Below are positions 43,503 through 52,198 of a DNA stretch of 64,000 nt, one piece after another. Source of the stretch: Stieleria maiorica (GTDB lineage: Bacteria; Planctomycetota; Planctomycetia; Pirellulales; Pirellulaceae); contig NZ_CP036264.1 of the NCBI RefSeq assembly GCF_008035925.1, positions 9,265,615 through 9,329,614 of the forward strand, in the 5' to 3' direction. Positions within the stretch are counted from its first letter, which is position 1. Each line of letters opens with the position of its first letter. Position numbers and translations under genes: made by a program. The notes beneath the pieces were generated by a model. The model was not told the origin of the DNA and searched no databases. It was given only the letters and a program-made list of their open reading frames with translations.

Positions 43503-44461
43503 ACGAACGCGAACTTCAGTCTTTCGTCTGTGACGCGGTGGGTGCCGACGGCGTGATCGACGTCGAACCGATCCAATCGCTCTGGAGCGGTTACGGACAA
43601 ATCCTGCGGATGACGCTCCGCGGTGATCATGTGCCGTCATCGGTGATCGTCAAACACATCGCCCCGCCGGAATTTGGGGTTGCCAATCCACGCGGCTGGT
43701 CCGGCGATCTTTCGCACGCCCGCAAGCTGCGTTCTTATGATGTCGAGACGAACTGGTATCGCGACTGGAGCCGTCATTGTGATTCGCGGTGTCGCGTCCC
43801 GGCATGCTACGCGATCGAGTCGCTTGCCGGCGGTCGTGTGCTGGTGTTGGAGGATCTGGATGCAGCGGGTTTTCCCAATCGTTGCGGTCGGCTAAGTGAT
43901 CCGCAGCTTTTCGCGTGCATCGGTTGGCTGGCGAACTTTCACGCCACGTTTTTAGACCGAGACCCGACGGGGCTTTGGGAAACCGGAACGTATTGGCACC
44001 TGGACACGCGGCCGGACGAATGGGCGGCGATGCAGCCGGGGCCGCTGAAGGATGCCGCCGCCGAGATCGACGCCCGCTTGTCGGGATGTCGCTTCAAGAC
44101 GCTGGTGCACGGGGACGCCAAGGTCGCCAACTTTTGTTTCGCCGAAGATCACGCCGAAGTGGCCGCGGTCGATTTTCAATACGTCGGCGGCGGCTGCGGG
44201 ATGAAGGACTTGGCGTATCTGATGGGCAGCTGCCTGAGCGACGAGCAATGCGATCGCCGCGAAATGCAGTGTTTGGACGTCTATTTCCATGCTCTGCGCT
44301 CGCGCGTCGCTCCGGCGGTGAGCGACGAACTGGAACAGGAATGGCGCTGGCTGTTCCCTTGGGCCTGGGCCGATTTTCATCGTTTCCTGTGCGGCTGGTG
44401 TGCGACGCATCCCAAGCTGACCGACTACAGCCGCCGCATGGTGGATCGGGTCTTGGGGTAA
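43499..44461 (+). CDS. Aminoglycoside/ecdysteroid kinase-like phosphotransferase
   Basis: 320 aa protein of the APH/CHK (EcKinase-like) fold. Lys-containing N-lobe strand SSVIVKHIAPPEFG, hinge VLVLEDLDAAGFPNR, catalytic loop LVHGDAKVANFCF (HGDxxxxN) and the metal-binding AAVDFQYVGGGCGMKDLAYL. It should transfer phosphate from ATP to a small molecule. Overlaps the pyruvate kinase stop by four bases (ATGA). A perfect hairpin follows the stop at 44468..44497. Substrate unknown; not an evident resistance gene. Confidence 0.9.
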   Translation: MNERELQSFVCDAVGADGVIDVEPIQSLWSGYGQILRMTLRGDHVPSSVIVKHIAPPEFGVANPRGWSGDLSHARKLRSYDVETNWYRDWSRHCDSRCRVPACYAIESLAGGRVLVLEDLDAAGFPNRCGRLSDPQLFACIGWLANFHATFLDRDPTGLWETGTYWHLDTRPDEWAAMQPGPLKDAAAEIDARLSGCRFKTLVHGDAKVANFCFAEDHAEVAAVDFQYVGGGCGMKDLAYLMGSCLSDEQCDRREMQCLDVYFHALRSRVAPAVSDELEQEWRWLFPWAWADFHRFLCGWCATHPKLTDYSRRMVDRVLG

Positions 44462-44467
44462 CACCTG

Positions 44468-44497
44468 CACCTCGACATTGATGGCCCTGTCGAGGTG
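44468..44497 (+). terminator. Hairpin after the pyk operon, possible terminator
   Basis: Perfect 10-bp stem CACCTCGACA/TGTCGAGGTG with a 10-nt loop, 6 bases past the stop. There is no clear T-run, so it may be an RNA-stabilising or factor-dependent element. Confidence 0.6.
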
Positions 44498-44541
44498 TCC
44501 GATCTCTTCTCGGCGCAGCTGACCCCATCCACATCCGTGCG

Positions 44542-44600
44542 CACAAAATTTAGCGTTTTGTGATTGCATCCTGGGTTCTGAAACGCTAAAAAAATAGCGT
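44542..44600 (+). promoter_or_regulatory. Candidate BlaI-type operator
   Basis: Two nested inverted repeats before the BlaI-like gene: CACAAAA (44542-44548) with TTTTGTG (44556-44562), and TTTAGCGTTT (44549-44558) with AAACGCTAAA (44581-44590). A third half-site TAGCGTT follows at 44595. BlaI regulators bind palindromes in their own promoter, so this fits autoregulation. Confidence 0.6.
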
Positions 44601-44636
44601 TGTGTTGTGGCTCAAGAATCGAACTGGAAGCGCGCG

Positions 44637-45029
44637 ATGACGAACTTGACCAGTCTCTCTCGTCGTGAACGAGAGATCATGGAGATCATCTTTTCCGCCC
44701 GTGAGGCGACCGTCCATCAGGTTTGTCAGCGGCTTGATGGCAACCCCACCCCGATGGCCGTTCGCAGGATGCTGGCAATCCTGATGGAAAAAGGCCATCT
44801 GAAGCGGAAGAAAGTGGGCCGCGAATTCGTCTATTTGGCGAAGCAGTCCAAGCCCCGCGCCGGTGTGAAAGCGTTACGGCAAGTGATCGACACGTTCTTT
44901 GAAGGATCGATCGGTGCGGCACTCGCCACACATTTGGAACGCCCGGGCAGCCGTTTAACGCAGGCGGATGTCAAACGATTGGAGCAGGTGATCGAGGACT
45001 TGAAACAAAAGGAGTCTGACAATGATTGA
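44637..45029 (+). CDS. BlaI/MecI/CopY-family transcriptional repressor
   Basis: 130 aa. Winged-helix N-domain (LSRREREIMEIIFSAREATV, HQVCQRLDGNPTPMAVRRML) and a C-terminal dimerisation region (VKALRQVIDTFFEGSIGAAL). Family members repress a promoter until their partner membrane protease triggers their cleavage. Here the BlaR1-like partner overlaps the 3' end by 8 bases. ATG 44637 has GGAAG at good spacing; GTG 44607 is possible. Palindromic operator candidates lie upstream. Confidence 0.94.
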   Translation: MTNLTSLSRREREIMEIIFSAREATVHQVCQRLDGNPTPMAVRRMLAILMEKGHLKRKKVGREFVYLAKQSKPRAGVKALRQVIDTFFEGSIGAALATHLERPGSRLTQADVKRLEQVIEDLKQKESDND

Positions 45030-47673
45030 GCCGAACTTGATTCGATGGATGGTTGACAGTGTTGTTGGCGCAACGGTGCTGCTGCTCGTGCTTTGCTTCG
45101 CATCTGTCTTCTGGCGGAACCGATCCGCTGCGAGTCGTCATGGATTGTGGGCCGGTGGGTTGATCGGATTGATGGTAGTGCCATCTGTCGTGGCTTTCGG
45201 GCCGCGGTTGGCCGTGCTGCCAAGTTTTGACGGTTTGGCCATAGCAACAAACGCGAACGTTTCAGAGGAAAGCGTCAGGTTCCCTGGTGACGCGATTTCA
45301 AGTCCATGGATTGCGACCCGGGATGAACATGGTGATGAACGGAAACACTGCACCATAGGTCATCAGATACACCGATCGGGAGTGCAGCCGACGGGCCTCG
45401 ATTCGGTGACGCGTTGGTCGATGCCGGCTGTGTGCCTGTTCGTCTGGATGGTGGGCAGCGCGATCGTCTCAATTCGATTGTTGATATCATTCGTTTGGCT
45501 GGCTTCGATCACGTGGCGGCGGACGGGGATTGCCCCTGCGCTGGATCGAGAGTTCAGGGCTTGCATTTCCATGATGGGAATTCACCGCCACGTCGAGTTG
45601 ATGGTCGCGAAATCGGATGTGATCCCGATGGCAACTGGGATTTTGTTTCCGAAAATCGTTTTGCCTGCTGCGATGGCTTTGTCGACCACGGATAGCCGTC
45701 GGATCGTCATGATGCATGAACTGGGGCATGTTGCGCGACGGGATCCGCTGTGGCATTGTCTCGTTGAACTGACAGGGGTTTTGTACTGGTTTCACCCACT
45801 TTACTGGTACGCCAGGCATCAATGTGCATCTCTTCGTGAGTGTGCCTGTGATGATCGCGTCTTAAGCGCCGGCGTCGCATCGGATCAGTATGCACGTTGT
45901 CTACTCGCGGTTGTTTCGGGGGCGTTCTTGCGTCCGATTTCTCGTAACCTGGGGGTCGCGATGGCATCAAGCGGCAGAATCGAAAAGCGAATTCGCTCGG
46001 TGATGAAGGAGAGGGTCGATCGAAGGCCGGTCGGCCGGGGAGGGATGGTGAGGGTTGTGCTCTTAATTGGCATGTGCCTGATTGGAGTCGGTATGGTGGG
46101 CGCCGACGCTCCGCCGAAACAACCTGGAAGCCGACCGGTCGTTGCAGCGGATGACAGAATGACCGGCGGTCAACCCCGCCAAACGGGAACGGCAAACAAG
46201 AAGGAGGAAATTGATTGGAAGGTGGTCTCGGGACGCGTGCTCGATGCTGGCGGAACACCGCTTCCAGGTGCTGCGATCTATTACTCCGTCTACTCTGACG
46301 ATCTGTCGCGCAAGACGATTCAAGGACAAACGGCGGACGACGGATCATTCACTCTGCGATTTCGTGTGGTTTCCGGCGAATTACGTTCAGTCATTGCCTG
46401 GTTCCACGCCGATGGACACGCGATTCGAGGTACATCGTTCGCCGAGTTAGTGGTTGATCAATCCAGTGCCAGCGGAGTGGAGATCCGATTGCCTCATGAA
46501 CAAAAGCAATCAGTGCGGGTGTTCGATCCCGGTGGATCAGAGTTGTCAGGGGCGGTCGTTTTTCCAGAGTCGCTGCCAATTGACACTGTACGGGTGGTCG
46601 ACGGAATCTATGCGATCGATGAACGACGGGGGCTCGCTGGGAAGATTCCCCACTCGCTAGCCGAAAGGATTGCCGTTCGCACGGATGCAAATGGGAAGGC
46701 TTGGATCAGTGCGATCCCACTGAGTGGAGGCAACAGAATCGCCGTGCGATCAGATCGATTCGGGACACAGTTGTTTCGCCCGGCGGGGGACCTTCGTTTG
46801 CAGGACGTCGGGGAGATTCGCGGCCGAGTGGTGACGGATCATCCGGAACGGATCGCCGGGACCGAGTTGTCAATTCTTTCGCTATTGGGCGAAGATCCTG
46901 CGGGATATGCTCGAGTTCAGATTGATCAAACGGGCCGATTTCATGTGCCCGCCTTTCCGGCCCGCCGCAAACTGGTGCTGTACATCAACTGGAATGACGA
47001 ACTGCAATTCTTACCGTCGATTGCAACACAGGACTTGGAGGTCCGCGCCGGCGAAGTCCTGGATCTGGAGATCCAGACCGTTCGTGCGGTGGAGGTCAGC
47101 GGACGCGTCTTGACGGCTGATTCCCGCCAACCGGTCGGCGGGGCGAGGGTGTCGGTTCAGTCACGCGGGAGCCTTGTGACTGGTCGTAACACATTGACTG
47201 ACGATCGTGGCAATTTCAAGATTCATGCGTCTGCAGGCGACATCGTGCGGGTCGTGTCGATGGGCACAGACAGGTCGTTGTACGAGCGATATGAGTATCC
47301 CCGGACAGATCCGCTGACCATTTCCGACGATGCCGAGCAACTGGACTTCGCGCCGTTCCTGTTGCCGCTCAAGAGGATGATCCGGGGGCAACTGACTGAT
47401 TCGTCGGGGAACCCGATCGTCGGAGCAACGGTGGTTTTCCACCGTTCAGGCCGGCATGTCCACGGAAACCGGGCGGTCACTCAGGCCGATGGAAAGTTCG
47501 TGATGCCGATTCGAAATTGGGAATCAACTCGGTCCAATCCGTTCCTTTCTCGAATTTACCACTGGGAGATCGAGGAGGGAGAGCGAGTCGAGAACGGCAT
47601 CGTGACGCCCAAGTTCGCGACGTTGCATGTGGCCGAAGACGATAACAACTATGTCCGGCTTGAGCGTCTGTAG
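45022..47673 (+). CDS. BlaR1-like M56 membrane metalloprotease with carboxypeptidase-regulatory-like domains
   Basis: 883 aa. Four membrane helices: about residues 14-31, 41-58, 134-162 and 343-361. Zinc protease motif HELGH at 232-236, with distal Glu in LRECACDD (about 273). After the last helix comes an extracytoplasmic part of about 500 aa with three carboxypeptidase-regulatory/CNA-B-like beta-sandwiches (VSGRVLDAGGTPLPGAAIYY, VSGRVLTADSRQPVGGARVS, IRGQLTDSSGNPIVGATVVF). BlaR1 has a penicillin-binding sensor in that place; none is seen here. I infer that it senses an envelope signal and relieves repression by the BlaI-like protein. Confidence 0.92.
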   Translation: MIEPNLIRWMVDSVVGATVLLLVLCFASVFWRNRSAASRHGLWAGGLIGLMVVPSVVAFGPRLAVLPSFDGLAIATNANVSEESVRFPGDAISSPWIATRDEHGDERKHCTIGHQIHRSGVQPTGLDSVTRWSMPAVCLFVWMVGSAIVSIRLLISFVWLASITWRRTGIAPALDREFRACISMMGIHRHVELMVAKSDVIPMATGILFPKIVLPAAMALSTTDSRRIVMMHELGHVARRDPLWHCLVELTGVLYWFHPLYWYARHQCASLRECACDDRVLSAGVASDQYARCLLAVVSGAFLRPISRNLGVAMASSGRIEKRIRSVMKERVDRRPVGRGGMVRVVLLIGMCLIGVGMVGADAPPKQPGSRPVVAADDRMTGGQPRQTGTANKKEEIDWKVVSGRVLDAGGTPLPGAAIYYSVYSDDLSRKTIQGQTADDGSFTLRFRVVSGELRSVIAWFHADGHAIRGTSFAELVVDQSSASGVEIRLPHEQKQSVRVFDPGGSELSGAVVFPESLPIDTVRVVDGIYAIDERRGLAGKIPHSLAERIAVRTDANGKAWISAIPLSGGNRIAVRSDRFGTQLFRPAGDLRLQDVGEIRGRVVTDHPERIAGTELSILSLLGEDPAGYARVQIDQTGRFHVPAFPARRKLVLYINWNDELQFLPSIATQDLEVRAGEVLDLEIQTVRAVEVSGRVLTADSRQPVGGARVSVQSRGSLVTGRNTLTDDRGNFKIHASAGDIVRVVSMGTDRSLYERYEYPRTDPLTISDDAEQLDFAPFLLPLKRMIRGQLTDSSGNPIVGATVVFHRSGRHVHGNRAVTQADGKFVMPIRNWESTRSNPFLSRIYHWEIEEGERVENGIVTPKFATLHVAEDDNNYVRLERL

Positions 47674-47711
47674 CGAATCGGGTTGACGTTTCGGGGGCAG
47701 TGACGTCGCGA

Positions 47712-48551
47712 TCAACGCTCGGTTTCGTCGATCAGTTCGCCGTCGGCTCGGTTTCCGAGGTGGCGGTAGACCTGTGGGTCGATGTTGTGCGTGAGGAACA
47801 CGACGGCGCCGTCGGCCATGCCGAAATTGCCTCCGCCGGCGTGGTAGCTGTCGTATCCACCGACTTCCAACGCGGTGAGTTCCTGGTTGATGTGGTCATT
47901 GTAGTTTCGGTCGACGAACTCACCGGTGTTGCGCAAGGTGGCCCGCGTTCCGGTGATCCATCCCAACGGGTCTTTGTCCCCCAGGTGCTCGCCGATCATG
48001 ATCGTGTTGGTCGTCCCGTCGGTGATCTGGGCGAACCGGAGGGAGCTGTTTAAGAAGAAGATGCCGTTGTTGTCGTCATCGATCGGGGATTCGACGTCGT
48101 GATGGCAGCCGGCATAGTCCGACGTGCCGACGCGGTTCATCCCATCACTTCCGAACGTGGTGGGGTTGGAAGGGCAGCGAAAGGTCGGGATGCCATACGA
48201 GCGGACTTCGGCGTTCTCGGGGCTGTAGGCGCTTTTGCTGAGGTCCAGCTTTTCAAACGCAGCTTGTTGTTCGATGTACGGCAAGATGCGTGTCATCCAT
48301 CCGATGTGATTGCCGCCGTTTGCTTCGTTGCGAATCGGGCCTTGATCGTCCGTCACTCCGTCGGGCAAATGTTCCATTGAAAACTCATAGTGGTGGGCCG
48401 AGAGGCTGATCTGCACCATGTTGTTGGAGCAGGACATCCGGCGTGCGGCTTCACGTGCGGCTTGAACGGCCGGCAACAATAGACCGACCAGGACCCCGAT
48501 GATCGCGATCACGACGAGGAGTTCGACAAGGGTAAACGCGTTTCGTTTCAT
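47712..48551 (-). CDS. DUF1559 pilin-like protein, last gene of the GspF operon
   Basis: 279 aa. Prepilin-type leader (MKRNAFTLVELLVVIAIIGV), DUF1559 block QAAREAARRMSCSNNMVQIS, and the C-terminal H-X9-DG motif SYHAGGGNFGMADGAVVFLT. ATG 48551 overlaps the stop of the preceding gene (ATGA), so it belongs to the operon of pseudopilins and GspF-like proteins. That is notable: DUF1559 genes usually stand alone, and this one suggests the family are substrates or parts of a pilus-like machine. It converges on the BlaR1-like gene 39 bases away. Confidence 0.94.
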   Translation of the reverse strand: MKRNAFTLVELLVVIAIIGVLVGLLLPAVQAAREAARRMSCSNNMVQISLSAHHYEFSMEHLPDGVTDDQGPIRNEANGGNHIGWMTRILPYIEQQAAFEKLDLSKSAYSPENAEVRSYGIPTFRCPSNPTTFGSDGMNRVGTSDYAGCHHDVESPIDDDNNGIFFLNSSLRFAQITDGTTNTIMIGEHLGDKDPLGWITGTRATLRNTGEFVDRNYNDHINQELTALEVGGYDSYHAGGGNFGMADGAVVFLTHNIDPQVYRHLGNRADGELIDETER

Positions 48552-48925
48552 TGGACTTCGCTCGATGAGTAAACGTAGGATTGGGTGGTGATGTTCGGGG
48601 CGAGACCGAGTTTGGCGGTCACGGTGGTTTGACCGTCGTCGATCGAGATCGTGACGGTCGCGTCGGCGTCTTGTCCGGCCAGTTCCAGCGTGGGTTGCCA
48701 CGTTTCGCCCGTGTAGTCGGAGTCTTGTTGGGATCGGATTGCCGCTCGCAGAATCCCCGCGTCCAGCAACCGCTGGGTTTGATGCAGTTGCAAGCGAAGG
48801 CGCGTTTCGCGTCGCGCGGCCAAGGCGTCTTTGGCGATCAATCCGATCAACGATGCGACGACGACCAGGCAAGCCAGGACACCGATCATCAGCGTGCCGC
48901 GTCGTCGTCGTGGCGGGTACCTCAT
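48548..48925 (-). CDS. Minor pseudopilin-like protein (PilX/GspK-like)
   Basis: 125 aa with an Arg-rich leader (MRYPPRRRRGTLMIGVLACL) and one hydrophobic helix (IGVLACLVVVASLIGLIA), the layout of minor pseudopilins, though the classical GFTLxE is not kept. The rest (ETRLRLQLHQTQRLLDAGIL) is a helix then beta-rich. Starts by ATGA overlap with the gene before and ends by ATGA overlap with the DUF1559 gene. Confidence 0.78.
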   Translation of the reverse strand: MRYPPRRRRGTLMIGVLACLVVVASLIGLIAKDALAARRETRLRLQLHQTQRLLDAGILRAAIRSQQDSDYTGETWQPTLELAGQDADATVTISIDDGQTTVTAKLGLAPNITTQSYVYSSSEVQ

Positions 48926-49458
48926 GATGCGATGTCTCCGTTTTGATGACGCAGTCGCAATCCGATCGATGTCCGCAGCGATCGCCAGAGTGGGACTTCG
49001 GACGCGTCAAAGGGCGTGATCGATTTAACGTCCAGCCGGATCGCGTTGTCGGATTCCAATCGCTTCAGCGACAGCGTCCTCGGACGTTTGAACCGATAGG
49101 TTTCATTGCGGATGGCGGCATCTTGATGTGTTTCGCTGCGTGTGACCGTCTGGCCGGCGATGGTGTAGACGACGTCGCTGTCGCCGACGACGGAAAGACG
49201 CAGCGTCTGGCCGGAGGTGTCGCTGGTCTGCAGGTCGGCCTGTCGGGTGACATGCAGATCGCTGCGGAGTTGCCGGCTGAGATGGAAGAACGTTTGGTCA
49301 TCCATGCGGCGATGCCGGGCCAGGGTCGACCAGTCGAACGCGTGATGCACCAGCGAGATCGCGACCGTCATGACGGCGCCGCCCAGGGCGATCGCGATGG
49401 ACAGCTCACGCAGCGTGAACCCATGGCGAGATCGGCGTCGTTGGCGAGGCGGATTCAT
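48922..49458 (-). CDS. GspJ-like pseudopilin
   Basis: 178 aa. Prepilin signal RRRSRHGFTLRELSIAIALG with Glu at +5, a membrane helix, then a globular beta-rich part (MDDQTFFHLSRQLRSDLHVT; GQTLRLSVVGDSDVVYTIAG) as in GspJ. Would be cleaved by a prepilin peptidase, which is not in this window. ATGA overlaps at both ends. Confidence 0.85.
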   Translation of the reverse strand: MNPPRQRRRSRHGFTLRELSIAIALGGAVMTVAISLVHHAFDWSTLARHRRMDDQTFFHLSRQLRSDLHVTRQADLQTSDTSGQTLRLSVVGDSDVVYTIAGQTVTRSETHQDAAIRNETYRFKRPRTLSLKRLESDNAIRLDVKSITPFDASEVPLWRSLRTSIGLRLRHQNGDIAS

Positions 49459-50012
49459 TGTTCGTCCTCCGGGTCGCCCGCAGCGGGTTCCGGCGTGTCG
49501 GGATTGGTGTCCGCGGGTTTCGCGGCGGGCTCCGTCGCCTCGGGGAAGGGATTGATCCAGGCGACCAGCGTGACCGGGGGCGGTGCACCGACTCGAATCC
49601 AGTCGATCGACAACTCGATGCGTTTTCCGTCTTGGTCGTCGATCAGCACGGCTTCGATCGTCGCGTCGTGTAAAACGTTTTGAATTTCGGGTGACAACGT
49701 CAGGTTTTCCATCGCCTGCGAGCGTTGCTCAGTCGGCATTGCGATCAGACGATCCATTTGTCCGGACAATTCGTCGGCGGCAAACTGTTGATGCTGGGTT
49801 TGTTTCCAGATGCGTGCCGAACGAATCACCATCGGGACGGCGACCGACAGCATGACCAGCGTGACGCCGGCTGCGATCAGGGTCTCCAGCAGGACCAGGC
49901 CTCTCGGTCTGCGACGTTTTGATTGTTTCGGTGTTGCCACGCTCGCCAGAGCGTGGGCAACCCCGGGGATCCACCTTCTGGCGAAGGCAGAAACGTTTGA
50001 CGGGCGATTCAT
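49455..50012 (-). CDS. Pseudopilin-like protein (GspI-like)
   Basis: 185 aa from ATG 50012. The hydrophobic helix with Glu (RGLVLLETLIAAGVTLVMLS) marks a prepilin-like N-terminus, but it begins at about residue 35 because the first 30 residues are translated from a family D repeat (49931..49995). GTG 49940, which would give about 161 aa with a normal leader (ATPKQSKRRRPRG), is a serious alternative. The C-terminus is a Pro/Glu/Asp-rich tail. ATGA overlap with the GspJ-like gene. Confidence 0.8.
   Translation of the reverse strand: MNRPSNVSAFARRWIPGVAHALASVATPKQSKRRRPRGLVLLETLIAAGVTLVMLSVAVPMVIRSARIWKQTQHQQFAADELSGQMDRLIAMPTEQRSQAMENLTLSPEIQNVLHDATIEAVLIDDQDGKRIELSIDWIRVGAPPPVTLVAWINPFPEATEPAAKPADTNPDTPEPAAGDPEDEQ
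49931..49995. repeat. Dispersed palindromic repeat, family D, in a gene 5' end
   Basis: GTGTTGCCACGCTCGCCAGAGCGTGGGCAAC ... CCACCTTCTGGCGAAGGCAGAAACG in outline; inverted relative to 38123..38190. It covers the first codons, or the leader, of the GspI-like gene. Confidence 0.75.
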
Positions 50013-50042
50013 GAAGTTGTTGAGCACAGTAACGCTGTCCGG

Positions 50043-51119
50043 CTAGGCGAGTGAATGGACCAGGTTGGTCAGGGTTTGCATGACGGCGATCGTGATCCAG
50101 CCGACGAACAGTCCCAGCAAGAGGATCGGGACGTGTTGCAGCGTCCGGGCCAACAGTTCCGCTTTCCGATCGGCGCGGCGTCGTTTCTGTGTCGCCAGCG
50201 TGTGGAGTGTCCAGGCGCGTAGCGGCAAGGCGTTGATCTTGCCGATCTGGGTGGCTTGGTCCCTGCTGATCAAGCCTTGCCGTGCCAGTTGCGGCCAGAC
50301 GTCCGCATCGTCTTGCGCGTCGGTGCGGGCGCGTAGCAATCGTTTTCGGTAGCTGCGGTCGGGATGGAACTGAGCCGCCGCAGTCAGGGTCGGCGCGATG
50401 GGTAGGCCCTGCGCGGTGGGGATTGCCAGCAGACGCAGCAGTCCGGCGGATTGTCGCTCGGCCATGGTCGGCAACCTTCTGCCCAGCGGCGAATAGCGGA
50501 TTCTGCGCCGTACGTCTTCAAAGAGCAGCAAGATCCCGCAGGGCAGACCGATCAGGAAGGCGAAGGTTAGTGTGGCTGAGAAGGTGTCGCCGAATTCGAC
50601 GACGGCTAACATCAACGGCGGCAACTCCAACGCAAATTCTTCGAACATGTCTTCCAGAATCGGGACGATGTAAAGCATCAAGAACGATCCGACCAGGAGG
50701 GCAAAGCCAAGCACGGCGAGCACATAGCCGAGCGTGCCGCGGATGACTTCACCGACCGACGATTGATCCTCCACGTCGCTACGTTCCAAGAGGGACGCAA
50801 AGGTTTCGTCGAGCGTCCGGGTTTCGATCGCACACTGAATGGCCAGCGTGTCGTCGTCGTCCAAGGCACCGGGCGTGTGCACGAGTGCCGCGCCGATCGA
50901 ACTGCCGGCGGCGATCCAGTGTTGGAGCAGCGTCAGTTTTTTGCCGTAGCGGCCTCGGTGCTCGGCGGCCAGGTTCTGGATCAGTAGTTTCGGATCCAGG
51001 CGTTGCGAGTGGGCGAGCGCGAGAATCCGCAGCAGCGCGTGCTGCTTGCTGCGCGTCGAATTGCCGACCAACCCGCTGGGAAGGATCGATTGAACAGGCC
51101 CGGTGATGAAATTAAACAT
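50043..51119 (-). CDS. GspF-like inner-membrane platform protein (third copy)
   Basis: 358 aa. GspF layout: cytoplasmic helical domain (about 1-125), helix 1 (GYVLAVLGFALLVGSFLMLY), VPILEDMFEEFALELPPLML (the conserved post-helix segment of GspF), helix 2 (TLTFAFLIGLPCGILLLFED), second cytoplasmic domain, helix 3 (VPILLLGLFVGWITIAVMQT). GspF/PilC anchors the assembly ATPase in type II secretion and type IV pili. Start ATG 51119. Divergent from the other two copies in sequence. Confidence 0.9.
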   Translation of the reverse strand: MFNFITGPVQSILPSGLVGNSTRSKQHALLRILALAHSQRLDPKLLIQNLAAEHRGRYGKKLTLLQHWIAAGSSIGAALVHTPGALDDDDTLAIQCAIETRTLDETFASLLERSDVEDQSSVGEVIRGTLGYVLAVLGFALLVGSFLMLYIVPILEDMFEEFALELPPLMLAVVEFGDTFSATLTFAFLIGLPCGILLLFEDVRRRIRYSPLGRRLPTMAERQSAGLLRLLAIPTAQGLPIAPTLTAAAQFHPDRSYRKRLLRARTDAQDDADVWPQLARQGLISRDQATQIGKINALPLRAWTLHTLATQKRRRADRKAELLARTLQHVPILLLGLFVGWITIAVMQTLTNLVHSLA

Positions 51120-51127
51120 GGGATCGA

Positions 51128-52198
51128 TTACGAGGAAAGGGCTGAAACCAGGCTGATCATCGGTGAAAACAACGCCAGCACCAGAAAGCCGATCATCAAT
51201 CCGACGCCGATGACGGTGATCTGCCCGAGCACAAAGGCGATCCAGTCCCGGCGGCGAATCGACAATTCGCGGTAGCTGGCGGCCAGTTCACGAAGCATGG
51301 TCGTGTTGGGTGCCGACGCGATGCTTCCGGTGGACGGTCGGGTGGGGCTGAGTGCGAACAGGAAGTTCGGTGGAAAAACCATTGCCGCCCGCGTCCGATG
51401 CAGATTTCCGGCGTCGTGGCCGGCTTGGATCGCAAGATCGCCGACCAGAGTCCTGACGGTTACCTCGGAAGCCGATTCCGCGGCGATCTTCAACGCGCGA
51501 TCCAACTCGATGCCTTCGTCCAGCAGTTCGGCCACCTGCAGCGAGGTTTTCGCCAGCGACTGTCGGATCGTCTGGCCGTCGATCCTGGGGCCGAGGAGTT
51601 TGGTTTTCAGAACACCGTTGCCGATCCAGGCCCACAGCCCACCGGCCAGGCAGGCGAGAAACGCGATCAGCAGGGCGACGGTGACCAACGGATGCGCGTT
51701 AACCGCTCTGGAGACGTTGACCAGCGCTTCGGTGGTCACCGGCAACCGCAGTTCGAACTCGCGATACATCTCGTCAAAGGTCGGAACCAGGATTGCGATG
51801 ACCGCGGTCATCAGGGTCGCCGCGATCGCCAACAGGACGACGGGGTAGGCGATGGTGCGGATCTTTTTGGTGCGCAGACCGTGCTGAAACGCGGATTGTT
51901 CGAGCATCGCGGTCAACGCATCGGTCGTTGCCGCGGATGATTGAAGCGTCAGTAGCCAACAATGTTCTGGATAGTGGGCGACCAAATGCGCCGAGGAGAC
52001 GTTGCGGTCCAGATCGACGGCGAGTTGACGCAGCGTGTTTCGCGTCCAAGCCCCGGGGATCTCTTCGGCGATGTCGCGCAACTGTTTGGGCAGGTCCTTT
52101 CGCGCCGTGCGGACCTGGTCGATGCGATCGTAGAGTGACTTCATCGGAACCAGTGTTTCGGCTCCGCCGGCAGCACCGCCCTTGGACTGGATCTTCAT
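51128..52198 (-). CDS. GspF-like inner-membrane platform protein (second copy)
   Basis: 356 aa with the same topology: soluble helical N-domain (LPKQLRDIAEEIPGAWTRNT), helix 1 (TIAYPVVLLAIAATLMTAVI), the family segment VPTFDEMYREFELRLPVTTE, helix 2 (LVTVALLIAFLACLAGGLWA), second domain with VAELLDEGIELDRALKIAAE (a typical T2SSF motif), helix 3 near the end. Start overlaps the stop of the first copy by 4 bases and its stop is 8 bases from the third copy's start. Confidence 0.92.
   Translation of the reverse strand: MKIQSKGGAAGGAETLVPMKSLYDRIDQVRTARKDLPKQLRDIAEEIPGAWTRNTLRQLAVDLDRNVSSAHLVAHYPEHCWLLTLQSSAATTDALTAMLEQSAFQHGLRTKKIRTIAYPVVLLAIAATLMTAVIAILVPTFDEMYREFELRLPVTTEALVNVSRAVNAHPLVTVALLIAFLACLAGGLWAWIGNGVLKTKLLGPRIDGQTIRQSLAKTSLQVAELLDEGIELDRALKIAAESASEVTVRTLVGDLAIQAGHDAGNLHRTRAAMVFPPNFLFALSPTRPSTGSIASAPNTTMLRELAASYRELSIRRRDWIAFVLGQITVIGVGLMIGFLVLALFSPMISLVSALSS

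Noticed and set aside
42096..43640. 514-residue open frame on the minus strand over pyruvate kinase
   Set aside because: Arg/His/Asp-rich shadow of the pyk gene; pyk has all family motifs and this frame has none.
43499..44461. Aminoglycoside-resistance gene
   Set aside because: Has the APH fold but is coupled to pyruvate kinase and closer in motif pattern to the EcKinase/CHK group; no mobile context.
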